Below, in pieces: positions 6,287 to 14,302 of a stretch of DNA of 24,183 nucleotides (positions within the stretch are counted from its first letter, which is position 1; each line of letters starts with the position of its first letter). This DNA comes from Synergistales bacterium (lineage in GTDB: Bacteria; Synergistota; Synergistia; Synergistales; Aminobacteriaceae): positions 1 through 24,183 of the forward strand of contig BNVG01000017.1 in assembly GCA_025997935.1 (NCBI GenBank), written 5' to 3'. A program made the position numbers and the translations under genes. The notes beneath the pieces were generated by a model. It had not been told where the DNA came from. It searched no databases and saw nothing but the letters and a program-made list of their open reading frames with translations.

Positions 6287-7567
6287 CTATCTCTTCGGAG
6301 TCACCTTCATCTCAGGCCGAATGGACTGCAAACCGTAGACGACGACACGCTCACCCTCGGAAAGCCCCGAGACGACCTCCCGCGTTGCGCCCTCCTCAGC
6401 GCCCAAGTTCACCCGGCGCTGGCGCGTGACGTTTTCGGCGTCCACCACGTAGACGTAGTCCCCCTGAGCGTCCGCGAGTATGGCCTCCTGCGGGATGACG
6501 ATAGCCGCGTGGGCGTTCGCGGGGCGCGTCCTGACCCGTACCATGGCTCCGGGGATGAGCGAACCCTCGTTTTTGAAACCAAGACGAATAGTCATCGTTC
6601 CGGTGCGCTCGTCCATGGCGTTTTCCTCGAAGTCGCGCTTTCCGGTGAATGGATATTCCGCGCCGTTGGAAAGAAGGATTTTGGCGTTATAGACGTCTTC
6701 GCTGCTCTTGAACTGCGCGTAGGAGTCCAAATAATCCCTGTCCGATAGCGCGAAGACCACGCGTATGGGGTCAACCTGAACTATGACAGCCAATGGCTGC
6801 GCTCCCGCGGGCGTGACGTAGTTGCCTTTCGTGAAAAAAGCCGCGCCGATTCTGCCCGCTATCGGAGCGGTTACCTTCGTGTGGTCGAGATCAATTTGAG
6901 CGAGCCTGAGCGAGGCTTTGGCCAGATCGACGCCGGCCTTGCCCTGCAGAACATCGCTTTCCGCCGCGTCGAGATCTGACGCCGATACGCTACGTTTGTC
7001 CGCTGCCTTGAGGCGGTCGCGGTACTTCAGGGCTCTATTGTAGTTGGCCTCGGCTCCGGCGAGATCGGCTTTTCGCAAATCCACCGTCGCCTGATATTGC
7101 CTGCTGTCGATGGAGAACAGAACCTGCCCCGACTTCACAATGGATCCCTCTTTGAAGTGTACCTCGGCTATCTGCCCCGCTATTTGAGGCTTTAGCTGGA
7201 CGGTCTGAACGGCCTCGACTCTGCCGATGTAGTCGCGTTCCGTCGCGAGGTTCACGCGACCGATGACGTTCAGCGTCACGGACGGAGCCTGCGGCGCATG
7301 AGCCTGTACAGCGGGCGCGCCGGAAGTCCGGGAACCACTCAAGAGATTTGCGACATACGCAACGACCGAGCGGTAAACCGGGTTTTCGTTCAGAAAGTTC
7401 GTAACATGGGCCGCATATTCGTGAACCCGGGTAGGAGCCAAGTCGCTGTTCGCCCAAAAATATGCGGCGACCGCAAGAAAGATAAGCGCTATCAACTTTC
7501 TTGTCCATCTTCTCTTTCGCGGTTTTTTTGCCTTTGGAGCCTCGGATTTCATATTCTCATTTTCCAT
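6287..7567 (-). CDS. RND efflux periplasmic adaptor (membrane fusion protein), AcrA-like
   Basis: The product has 426 residues and bridges the inner-membrane pump and the outer-membrane channel. A basic stretch (KAKKPRKRRWTRK) is followed by a membrane anchor (about 26-40), then a roughly 60-residue spacer before the core. That makes the N-terminus longer than in AcrA, which is a lipoprotein. The barrel-sandwich half-motif VQLKPQIAGQIAEVHFKEGS leads into a coiled-coil hairpin (about 155-230). The second lipoyl half (TKVTAPIAGRIG) and the beta-barrel (PIRVVFALSDRDY) follow. It is the last gene of the pump operon and overlaps the channel gene by 11 bases. Met6 is an alternative start. Confidence 0.92.
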   Translation of the reverse strand: MENENMKSEAPKAKKPRKRRWTRKLIALIFLAVAAYFWANSDLAPTRVHEYAAHVTNFLNENPVYRSVVAYVANLLSGSRTSGAPAVQAHAPQAPSVTLNVIGRVNLATERDYIGRVEAVQTVQLKPQIAGQIAEVHFKEGSIVKSGQVLFSIDSRQYQATVDLRKADLAGAEANYNRALKYRDRLKAADKRSVSASDLDAAESDVLQGKAGVDLAKASLRLAQIDLDHTKVTAPIAGRIGAAFFTKGNYVTPAGAQPLAVIVQVDPIRVVFALSDRDYLDSYAQFKSSEDVYNAKILLSNGAEYPFTGKRDFEENAMDERTGTMTIRLGFKNEGSLIPGAMVRVRTRPANAHAAIVIPQEAILADAQGDYVYVVDAENVTRQRRVNLGAEEGATREVVSGLSEGERVVVYGLQSIRPEMKVTPKR

Positions 7568-9056
7568 AATGTTCAGTTTTCTCCGTTTCTGTGTTTTTCG
7601 CGTCCGCTATTAAAGGTGCCCAGCCTCCGCCCACGGCCTTGAAGATACGGACGACGTTGGAGGCTCTCTGCCCCTCGCTGACGGCGTACTGTTCCTCTAA
7701 GCTCAGCAGAGCTTGCTGAGCGATGATGACGTTGTTGAAGTCCGAGAGGCCGCTTCTGTATTTGTCCGTCGCCACGGCCAAAGCCTCCCGCGCCGCTTCT
7801 ACGCCACCGCGAAGGGAAGCGTTGCGCTGATACTCCAGGACATTGGCGGTCATAGCGTTGCGTACCTCGGCTACCGCCATGAGCACGGTCTGCTCGTAGG
7901 CGGCTAAAGCCTGTTCTTGTTTAGCTGTCTGAACCTGAATGTTCTTGCGTATGGCTCCGGCGTGGAAGATGGGCAGCGAAATCTGCGGCCCGAAACTCCA
8001 GAGTTTGGAACTCGACTCGAAGAGACTACCGCTGCTACCCGACTCGAAGCCTATAGCGCCAACCAGTCGAAACTTAGGCCACAGGTCGGCTTGAGCGGAC
8101 TTTTTGCGGGCTATCTGCGCCGCCAACTGACGCTCCGCCTGCCTGATATCCGGCCTCTGGCGCAGCGAGTCCGCCGGTATCCCGATAAGTTCCGCGTTGT
8201 TCACACTCGGCATGGGTTGGGGTTGGTTCAGCTCGTCCTCCAAGCTCCCCGGAACGCTGCCCGCCAAGATGGCCAACTGGTTCAGCGTCGCCTCGATGTT
8301 CGTCTGTAGGGTAGGAATGGTAGCCTGAGTCTGGTGAAACATGTATTGCGCCTGATTCAGAGCTAAAGAATCCGCAAGCCCCGTGTCGTGCTGAGACTTT
8401 ATCATATCGAGGGTTTCCCTTTGCAATGACAGGTTGCTCTCCGCGACGCGAAGCCTCTCCTGCAGGGTGCGGAGCGACAGGTAGTTCAAGGCAACCTCGG
8501 ATGATAATGAAACCCACGCGCCGTGAAGCGCGGCGTACTGCGCCTCTAACGTAGCAGTAGCCGCTTTAGTCTCCTGACGCCGCCCACCGAATATGTCTAT
8601 TTCCCATGACGCGTCTATAGCGAGGCGGTAAAGCTCATTGGGGCTTCCCGTACCGCCCGCGCTCACCGGCTCCCGCGCCCGCCCCCAGGAATCGACATTA
8701 TCCAACCATGGAAGCAGCGCTGCCTTGCTGATGCCAAGAGCGGAGCGGGCCTCTGTGACACGGGAGCGGGCTATCAGAAGGTCGCGGTTGTTATTTAGGG
8801 CGAGCTTGATGAGGCGCTTCAACGTGTCGTCTCCGAAAGCCTCCCACCAGCTCGCCAAAATTTCAGCCGAGGGTGGCTCTAAAGGATTGCCTGAGACTAT
8901 CCAGGGGTTGGAATACCGCTGCGCCAGCCTTGTCCAGTCCCCGGCGTCAAGTTCCGCGTCCCGCCCGCCAATCGTCCTGCCCGCCTCCACGGGCTTTACC
9001 GCAAGAAGCGTAACGGCGAGAAAAAACAGCGCCGCCGCGGTAAGGATGTTTTTCAT
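7557..9056 (-). CDS. Outer-membrane efflux channel, TolC/OprM (NodT) family
   Basis: The product is a 499-residue outer-membrane factor that forms the exit duct of the RND pump. A cleavable signal peptide (about residues 1-25, ending near VEAG) is followed by the two-repeat coiled-coil channel. Family landmarks are WWEAFGDDTLKRLIKLALNN, ASWEIDIFGG, LRQRPDIRQAERQL and GPQISLPIF. Unlike OprM there is no lipobox cysteine, so it is probably not acylated. The ATG overlaps the pump stop (shared ATGA), and the 3' end overlaps the adaptor gene, which guarantees co-expression. Confidence 0.93.
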   Translation of the reverse strand: MKNILTAAALFFLAVTLLAVKPVEAGRTIGGRDAELDAGDWTRLAQRYSNPWIVSGNPLEPPSAEILASWWEAFGDDTLKRLIKLALNNNRDLLIARSRVTEARSALGISKAALLPWLDNVDSWGRAREPVSAGGTGSPNELYRLAIDASWEIDIFGGRRQETKAATATLEAQYAALHGAWVSLSSEVALNYLSLRTLQERLRVAESNLSLQRETLDMIKSQHDTGLADSLALNQAQYMFHQTQATIPTLQTNIEATLNQLAILAGSVPGSLEDELNQPQPMPSVNNAELIGIPADSLRQRPDIRQAERQLAAQIARKKSAQADLWPKFRLVGAIGFESGSSGSLFESSSKLWSFGPQISLPIFHAGAIRKNIQVQTAKQEQALAAYEQTVLMAVAEVRNAMTANVLEYQRNASLRGGVEAAREALAVATDKYRSGLSDFNNVIIAQQALLSLEEQYAVSEGQRASNVVRIFKAVGGGWAPLIADAKNTETEKTEHYGK

Positions 9057-12000
9057 GACTCCACCTCCGTATCAGATTGTTCTGAGTCGTTCGAGAAGAG
9101 ACCGGCAATGAACGCCTTCGCCCGCTCGCGGTTGGTCTGCAGCACGACGTAAAGTCCGGGAATCAGGAAGATTCCAAGGATAGTGGCCAATCCCATTCCG
9201 AAGAACATCGTCGTTCCGACGTGAAGCCTGCTGACCGCCCCCGCGCCCTTCGCGGCCAACATGGGGAGTACGCCGAAGACGCAGGTGAACGCCGTCATCA
9301 GAACCGACCGAAACCGCTCAAACCCAGCCTCCGCCGCCGCCTGTAGTATCGGAAGGCCGTGATCGTCGTGCTGTTCTTTCGCGAACTCGATGATGAGTAT
9401 GGCGTTTTTGGCCGCCAAGCCCACCAATAGCAGAATGCCGAGCTGGGTGTAGATGGACAGGTTTATCCCCATGACGAAAATTCCCGTCAAAGCGCCCAGC
9501 AGGCCCACCGGCAGCGACAGGACGACGCCCATAGGCACAGTCCAGCTCTCGTACTGCGCCACGAGGAAGAAGTAGCCGAACAAGAGCGCTATCCCGATTA
9601 TCAGGCCAACCTGATTGCCGGACTCCTTCTCCTGATAGGTCATGCCAGACCAGGCACAGGTGTAACCCTCAGGAAGGGTCTTCTCCAACTCGGTGATACG
9701 CGCTATCCCCTGTCCCGAAGAGAAGCCCGGCTTCAGGGATATGGTTATAGCGGCGGTGGGGAATAGGTTGTAACGGCTGATGGCGCGCGGCGCTAGCTTC
9801 TTTTTCAGCGCCATGAAGCTTTGCGCCGGAACCTGGTCTCCCGTCAGGTTAGTCACGTGAATAGCGCCGATACTGTCTATTCTGTTCCGATATTCCCAGT
9901 CGGACTGCAAAATGACTTTGTTGACCTGCGAGCCAAGGTTGATGTCGTTGACGTAGGTAGTCCCAAAATACGCCTGAAGCGTGCCGAACACGTTGCCTAT
10001 CGGAACCTGCAGCATCTCCGCCTTTTTCCTGTCGATGTCGAGGAAAAGATGGGGCGTGTTGGCGGTGTAGCTGCTGAATGCGTAAGAAAACTCAGGAGAG
10101 CGGTTTATTTTCGCAAGAAGATCGTTCATCACGGTCTCCAGCTTGGCGGGATCTTTGTCCCGGGTCGCCTGCAGGCGCAAATCCAAGCCACCCGCTATGC
10201 CTATGCCCTCTATGGCGGGAGGAGCGAAAACGTTGATTCTCGCCTCGGGGAAGGAGGCGGACACTCGCGCTACCTGAGACACGATGCTCTCCTGGCTCCT
10301 GTCGGGCGTCGTTCGGCGCGACCAATTTTCTAAAGGAAGGAAGGTGGTTCCTACGTTCTCGCCCGCGTCGCCGAGGATGCTGAACCCCTGAACGCCGGCG
10401 GTGTTCTGGACGCCCGGAATGGCGCGCAGCTTCGGAAGCAGCTCCGTCATAAGGTTATCGAGGCGGGCGGCCGACGCGCCCTCGGGAAGCTGAATGGGCA
10501 CGAATATCATGCCCTGATCCTCGTCCGGGATAAAGGCGGTCGGGGTGATAGCGGCTATCTCGTAGCAGCCCCAGACAAGAAGGGCGAAAAGCCCTATGGT
10601 TACAACGCTTCTCCGCGCTATCCACATAGCCCCCGCGACGTATCCCCGAGTGGATAGGGCCAGCGCCTTGTTGAACCAGGCTAAGGGGCCGCGCTGTTTG
10701 GGCTTGACGTCGCGAAGCAGGTGCGCGCACATAGCGGGGGAGAGCGTCAGGGCCACGACCAACGAAAAACAGACGGAAACGGATATTGTCACGGCAAACT
10801 GGCGGTATATCTCGCCCGTTATACCGCTCATGAGCGCAACCGGAACGAATATGGCGAGGAAGACCAATGTGGTAGCCGTCATGGGGCCGGTGACGTCCTT
10901 CATGGCCTGCACTGTCGCGCTTCGGGCGTCGCGTTTGTCCCTATCCATGACGAACAGCACGCGCTCGACGACGATAATCGCGTTGTCGACGACCGTTCCG
11001 ATGACGAGCACCAAGCCGAACAGCGTAAGCACGTTGATGCTGAAGCGCAGGACAAAGAGACCGATGAATGTCCCCAGAAGCGAAACGGGTATGGCGACGA
11101 CCGGAACCAACGTAACGCGCCAGCTCTGCAAAAAGACGTAGCAGACCGCCATGACTAAAAGGAACGTCAGAATGAGGGTTTCAGTTATTTCGGCGATTGT
11201 CGCCCGCACGTAGTCTGTGGAGTCGTAGTTTATGACAAACGCGACATCCGAGGGGAGATTCTTCTCAATTTCGGCTATGGTTTTCCGGGTCTCGCGCATG
11301 ACGTCGAGGGCGTTGGCGTCCGTGCCCTGCGACAGGGCTATCATAGCGGAAGGCGCGCCGTTGAAGTCCGCGTGTATGTTGTACATTTCTTCTCCCAGCT
11401 CGATGCGCGAAACGTCGCCGAGCTCCACGACGCCGTCACGTCCCGCGCGAAGGATTATCTCCTCAAACTCGCGAATCGTGCTGAGGCGTCCCCGCGTCGT
11501 CAGAGAGTAGACCAACGGGTTTGCTGTGGCGGCCGGAGACGAGCCAATGAAACCAAGCGACGCCTGCCTGTTCTGACTTGCGATAGCGGCGGCGACATCG
11601 TTTGTGGAAATGCCGAGAAATGACAGGCGCTCCGGGTCTAACCATATACGAATGCTGTACTTCGCGCCGAAAACCTGAACGTCGCCCATTCCGGGAACGC
11701 GTTTCAGGATATTGGCGACGTCGGTGGTCGCGTAATCGGTCAAAAACAACGCGTCCCTTGTGCCGTTCGGTGAGACGAGGGCGACAAAGCCGAGCGAGTT
11801 TGCCAAGCTCGTCGTTGTCGTTATGCCCTGCGCCGTCACTTCGGCGGGGAGCTGCGGGGTCGCCTGCTGTACCCTGTTCTGCACCCTCACTAACGCCATG
11901 TCGGAGTCCGTCCCCGTCTTGAACGAGATGGAGAGCGTGTAACGCCCGGAGTTGGCGGATGTGGAGCTCATGTAGATCATGTCGTCCACTCCGTTGATGG

Positions 12001-12205
12001 CCTCCTCGAGCGGCGCGCCCACCGTGTTCGCCAGAGTCTCAGCGTCGGCGCCCGGGTAGGTCGCCGCAACCTGAATCTGGGGCGGAGCGACATCCGGGTA
12101 CTGCTTGATAGGAAGGTTAAACGCGGACATGACTCCCGCCAGAGAGATGATGATGGAGATAACCATCGCAAATCGGGGACGTGAGATGAAAAATTCTGAA
12201 AACAT
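9053..12205 (-). CDS. RND multidrug efflux pump, AcrB/MexB-like (HAE1)
   Basis: The product is a 1050-residue inner-membrane proton-driven exporter of hydrophobic drugs, full length for the family. It starts with FFISRPRFAMVISIIISLAG, the usual first membrane helix. Two large periplasmic loops and a second set of helices around 870-1030 follow. TM4 reads GTVVDNAIIVVERV: the first proton-relay Asp is kept, but the position of AcrB Asp408 is Asn, as in many non-enterobacterial homologues. The TM10 lysine is present (LAAKNAILIIEFAKE). AGGTGA lies a few bases before the ATG. It is the first gene of the operon, whereas most such operons begin with the adaptor. No regulator gene is adjacent, so control cannot be read from the window. 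Confidence 0.95.
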   Translation of the reverse strand: MFSEFFISRPRFAMVISIIISLAGVMSAFNLPIKQYPDVAPPQIQVAATYPGADAETLANTVGAPLEEAINGVDDMIYMSSTSANSGRYTLSISFKTGTDSDMALVRVQNRVQQATPQLPAEVTAQGITTTTSLANSLGFVALVSPNGTRDALFLTDYATTDVANILKRVPGMGDVQVFGAKYSIRIWLDPERLSFLGISTNDVAAAIASQNRQASLGFIGSSPAATANPLVYSLTTRGRLSTIREFEEIILRAGRDGVVELGDVSRIELGEEMYNIHADFNGAPSAMIALSQGTDANALDVMRETRKTIAEIEKNLPSDVAFVINYDSTDYVRATIAEITETLILTFLLVMAVCYVFLQSWRVTLVPVVAIPVSLLGTFIGLFVLRFSINVLTLFGLVLVIGTVVDNAIIVVERVLFVMDRDKRDARSATVQAMKDVTGPMTATTLVFLAIFVPVALMSGITGEIYRQFAVTISVSVCFSLVVALTLSPAMCAHLLRDVKPKQRGPLAWFNKALALSTRGYVAGAMWIARRSVVTIGLFALLVWGCYEIAAITPTAFIPDEDQGMIFVPIQLPEGASAARLDNLMTELLPKLRAIPGVQNTAGVQGFSILGDAGENVGTTFLPLENWSRRTTPDRSQESIVSQVARVSASFPEARINVFAPPAIEGIGIAGGLDLRLQATRDKDPAKLETVMNDLLAKINRSPEFSYAFSSYTANTPHLFLDIDRKKAEMLQVPIGNVFGTLQAYFGTTYVNDINLGSQVNKVILQSDWEYRNRIDSIGAIHVTNLTGDQVPAQSFMALKKKLAPRAISRYNLFPTAAITISLKPGFSSGQGIARITELEKTLPEGYTCAWSGMTYQEKESGNQVGLIIGIALLFGYFFLVAQYESWTVPMGVVLSLPVGLLGALTGIFVMGINLSIYTQLGILLLVGLAAKNAILIIEFAKEQHDDHGLPILQAAAEAGFERFRSVLMTAFTCVFGVLPMLAAKGAGAVSRLHVGTTMFFGMGLATILGIFLIPGLYVVLQTNRERAKAFIAGLFSNDSEQSDTEVES

Positions 12206-12307
12206 GTTTCACCTTTTCCTTTTGACACAACGCCTTTTGAAGGGAAAGTTGCCTGACGCGGATATGAGGTTCAGCACCACGGTGTCCAATATATACTGCA
12301 GTGACGC

Positions 12308-12316
12308 ATTATAACA
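12308..12316 (-). promoter_or_regulatory. Extended -10 promoter of the RND operon
   Basis: On the minus strand TGTTATAAT gives a consensus -10 hexamer (12313-12308) with an upstream TGn extension. The -35 region is weak. The predicted start near 12301 leaves a leader of about 95 bases. The absence of a good -35 with a perfect -10 is compatible with an activator or with an extended -10 promoter. Confidence 0.6.
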
Positions 12317-12391
12317 CTACGTTTCCAATTTTCGCCATACCCAAATTTTACACTTGAAATTTTCGATTCAATATATGCAAAACAGGCAGAA

Positions 12392-12439
12392 AAAATAAAA
12401 GACAGAGACAAGGGCGAGGTTGTCTCTGTCTTTTATTTT
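12392..12439 (-). terminator. Rho-independent terminator after rubrerythrin
   Basis: A 19-base arm (12392-12410) is perfectly complementary to 12421-12439, leaving a ten-base loop. The GC-containing core GACAGAGACA is flanked by A and T runs on both sides, so the structure works on either strand. It lies 26 bases after the rubrerythrin stop and insulates that gene from the RND operon promoter. Confidence 0.93.
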
Positions 12440-12464
12440 GACGCGACAATAAACTCGTCGGCCT

Positions 12465-13013
12465 TTATTTGAAGTATCTCTTCAGCAAACCCGCAAACCC
12501 TTTGCCGTGGCGGGCCTCGTCTTTGCACATCTCATGCACTGTGTCGTGTATAGCGTCGTAGCCAAGTTCTTTGGCGCGGGTCGCGAGCTGTTTCTTGCCG
12601 GCGGTCGCGCCGTGTTCAGCTTCAACACGCAATGAAAGGTTCTTCTTGGTGTCGGCGTGAACCACCTCGCCGAGCAGTTCCGCAAAACGAGAGGCATGGT
12701 CGGCTTCTTCATAGGCGTATCGCTTGTAAGCCTCCGCTACTTCAGGATACCCTTCACGGTCGGCCTGACGGCTCATCGCGAGGTACATACCGACTTCCGT
12801 GCATTCACCGGTGAAGTTAGCGCGGAGCCCTTCGATAACTTCGTTGTCGACGCCCTGCGCGATACCGATACGGTGCTCGTCGGCGAAAACCAAACCGTCG
12901 CCAACGGCCTGCTCTGTGAACTTAGAAGCCGCAGCGCCGCATGTCGGACATTTTTCCGGAGCCGCGTTTCCCTCGTGAACATAACCGCAGATGGTGCAAA
13001 CGTACTTTGCCAT
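12465..13013 (-). CDS. Rubrerythrin with N-terminal rubredoxin domain (reverse type)
   Basis: The product is a 182-residue non-haem iron protein that reduces hydrogen peroxide in the cytoplasm of anaerobes. The rubredoxin-like Fe(SCys)4 site comes first (Cys6, Cys9, Cys22, Cys25 in VCTICGYVH and CPTCG), opposite to classical rubrerythrin. The four-helix di-iron domain follows, with ligand motifs around GECTEVGMY (69-77), EEADH (102-106), EAEHG (131-135) and DEARH (165-169). GGGAGGA sits about seven bases before the ATG. It is monocistronic, with its own promoter and terminator. Oxidative-stress induction is likely from the family but not shown here. Confidence 0.95.
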   Translation of the reverse strand: MAKYVCTICGYVHEGNAAPEKCPTCGAAASKFTEQAVGDGLVFADEHRIGIAQGVDNEVIEGLRANFTGECTEVGMYLAMSRQADREGYPEVAEAYKRYAYEEADHASRFAELLGEVVHADTKKNLSLRVEAEHGATAGKKQLATRAKELGYDAIHDTVHEMCKDEARHGKGFAGLLKRYFK

Positions 13014-13039
13014 TGTAAATTCCTCCCTTTGTATTTATT

Positions 13040-13052
13040 GATATTTAATATC
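13040..13052. repeat. Small AT-rich palindrome in the rubrerythrin leader
   Basis: GATATTTAATATC is a six-base inverted repeat around one central base, placed between the rubrerythrin promoter and its ribosome site. It could be an operator for a redox regulator, but it does not match a PerR box that I recognise. It may be chance in AT-rich DNA. Confidence 0.3.
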
Positions 13053-13075
13053 TACTAAGAAATTATATTGATAAG

Positions 13076-13104
13076 AGAATAACATCTTTCGCACATGCTG
13101 TCAA
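13076..13104 (-). promoter_or_regulatory. Strong sigma-70 promoter of rubrerythrin
   Basis: On the minus strand a perfect TTGACA (13104-13099) and TATTCT (13081-13076) are 17 bases apart, and TGT just before the -10 provides an extended -10 element. The predicted start is near 13069, giving a leader of about 55 bases. Confidence 0.8.
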
Positions 13105-13156
13105 GTCGTCCCCAATTCATTAATATCTAACGCTCGCCTATTTTTCCTAATTGCGC

Positions 13157-13165
13157 TATTATAAA
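13157..13165 (+). promoter_or_regulatory. Possible -10 region of the prfB operon
   Basis: TATTATAAA upstream of prfB offers overlapping -10 matches (TATTAT or TATAAA) about 40 bases before the ATG. I could not find a good -35 at the right distance. The long plus-strand operon must start in this gap, since the divergent rubrerythrin promoter lies just to the left. Confidence 0.3.
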
Positions 13166-13203
13166 GATAACAAAACAAAAACTCGAAAGGGAGAAATTTA
13201 TAA

Positions 13204-14302
13204 ATGATACAGGCTAACGTTTCCGTATTGGAAGAACTGCGAGCCCTTAAACAAGACTTGCAGGACAGCCTTTGACCTGCCCACGCTGAAATCTCGCGCG
13301 GCTGAGCTTGAGGCCGTCGCGGGGAGTCCGGATTTTTGGACTCGCGAGGGGAACCAGGATGTACTGAAAGAACTCTCGGGCGTCACGGGGCGTCTTGAGG
13401 AGTGGGCGAAGATATGCGGCGAAATAGACGAGCTCTCCGTCCTTGACGATATACTGCGCGAGACCGCCGATGACGAGCTTCAAAAGGAGTTCGACAAGCG
13501 CTCGCGCGAGCTTAGAAACGCGTTCTCTCGTCGGCAGCTGTTGCTTCTTTTGAGCGAGGAGTACGACCGCTCAAACGCCATCCTGTCCATTCACGCCGGC
13601 TCCGGTGGTCTGGACTCTCAGGACTGGGCGGAGATGCTACTACGCATGTATCTGAGGTGGGCCGAACGGGACGGATACAAAACCACTATACTTGAGGCTT
13701 CGTCGGACGAGGAGGCGGGCATCAAAAGCGCCACCGTCCTTGTCGAGGGCGAGTACGCTTATGGCTATATGAAGGCGGAAAAGGGCGTTCACCGTCTTGT
13801 GCGCATTTCGCCCTTCGACTCCGCGCACAGGCGTCACACCAGTTTTTCGTCCGTCGGCGTAGCGCCGGAATTGTCAGACGACGCCGAGATAGAGATTCGC
13901 CCGGAAGACCTTCGCGTGGACACCTTCCGCGCAAGCGGCGCGGGCGGACAGTACGTCAACAGAACGGACTCCGCCGTGCGCATAACCCACATCCCGACCG
14001 GAATTGTGGTAGGCTGTCAGAATGAGCGTTCCCAGCACATGAACCGCCAGGTGGCCATGCACGTGCTCAAGAGCCGCCTGTACGAGAAGGCCATGCAGGA
14101 ACGCAGCGACGAGCTGGAAAAGGTCGTGGGCGACAAGAAAGAAAGCACGTGGGGCAGTCAGATACGATCTTACGTCTTGCATCCCTACACGTTAGTCAAA
14201 GACCACCGCACGGGGACGGAAAAGGGCAACATTCAAGCCGTGCTCGACGGGGACATAGACGATTTTGTCATGGGTTATCTGCGCTGGCGCAAAAACGGAT
14301 GA
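13204..14302 (+). CDS. prfB: Peptide chain release factor 2, with programmed +1 frameshift
   Basis: RF2 recognises UAA and UGA and triggers hydrolysis of peptidyl-tRNA. The ATG at 13204 (AAGGGAG ten bases upstream) opens a 23-codon frame that ends CTT TGA at 13270-13275. Skipping one T continues at GAC (13274) for 342 codons to the stop at 14300-14302. The resulting 365 residues equal the E. coli length. The stop-recognition tripeptide SPF is at residues 202-204 and the catalytic GGQ at 247-249, in the expected spacing. In-frame TGA is the known autoregulatory device of prfB: low RF2 favours the shift. The upstream stimulatory Shine-Dalgarno is only AGGA. The next gene overlaps its stop as ATGA, so RF2 heads a nine-gene operon. 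Confidence 0.97.
13262..13276 (+). promoter_or_regulatory. prfB programmed frameshift site
   Basis: AGGA (13262-13265), four bases, then CTTTGAC (13270-13276). The slippery CTT/TTT with the UGA stop and following C matches the universal prfB site. The internal Shine-Dalgarno is shorter than the AGGGGG of E. coli. Confidence 0.9.

Noticed and set aside
10596..11158. 181-aa and 145-aa plus-strand frames opposite the RND pump
   Set aside because: They are shadow frames of a well-supported gene, with no recognisable product or initiation signals.
12213..12300. Possible leader peptide upstream of the RND pump, ending a few bases before its ATG
   Set aside because: An open frame exists, but it lacks a ribosome site and a convincing start codon. 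GC-rich DNA gives such frames by chance.
13204..13540. prfB as a frameshifted pseudogene
   Set aside because: The early TGA sits in the exact CTTTGAC context of the programmed frameshift, and the joined product has normal RF2 length and motif spacing.
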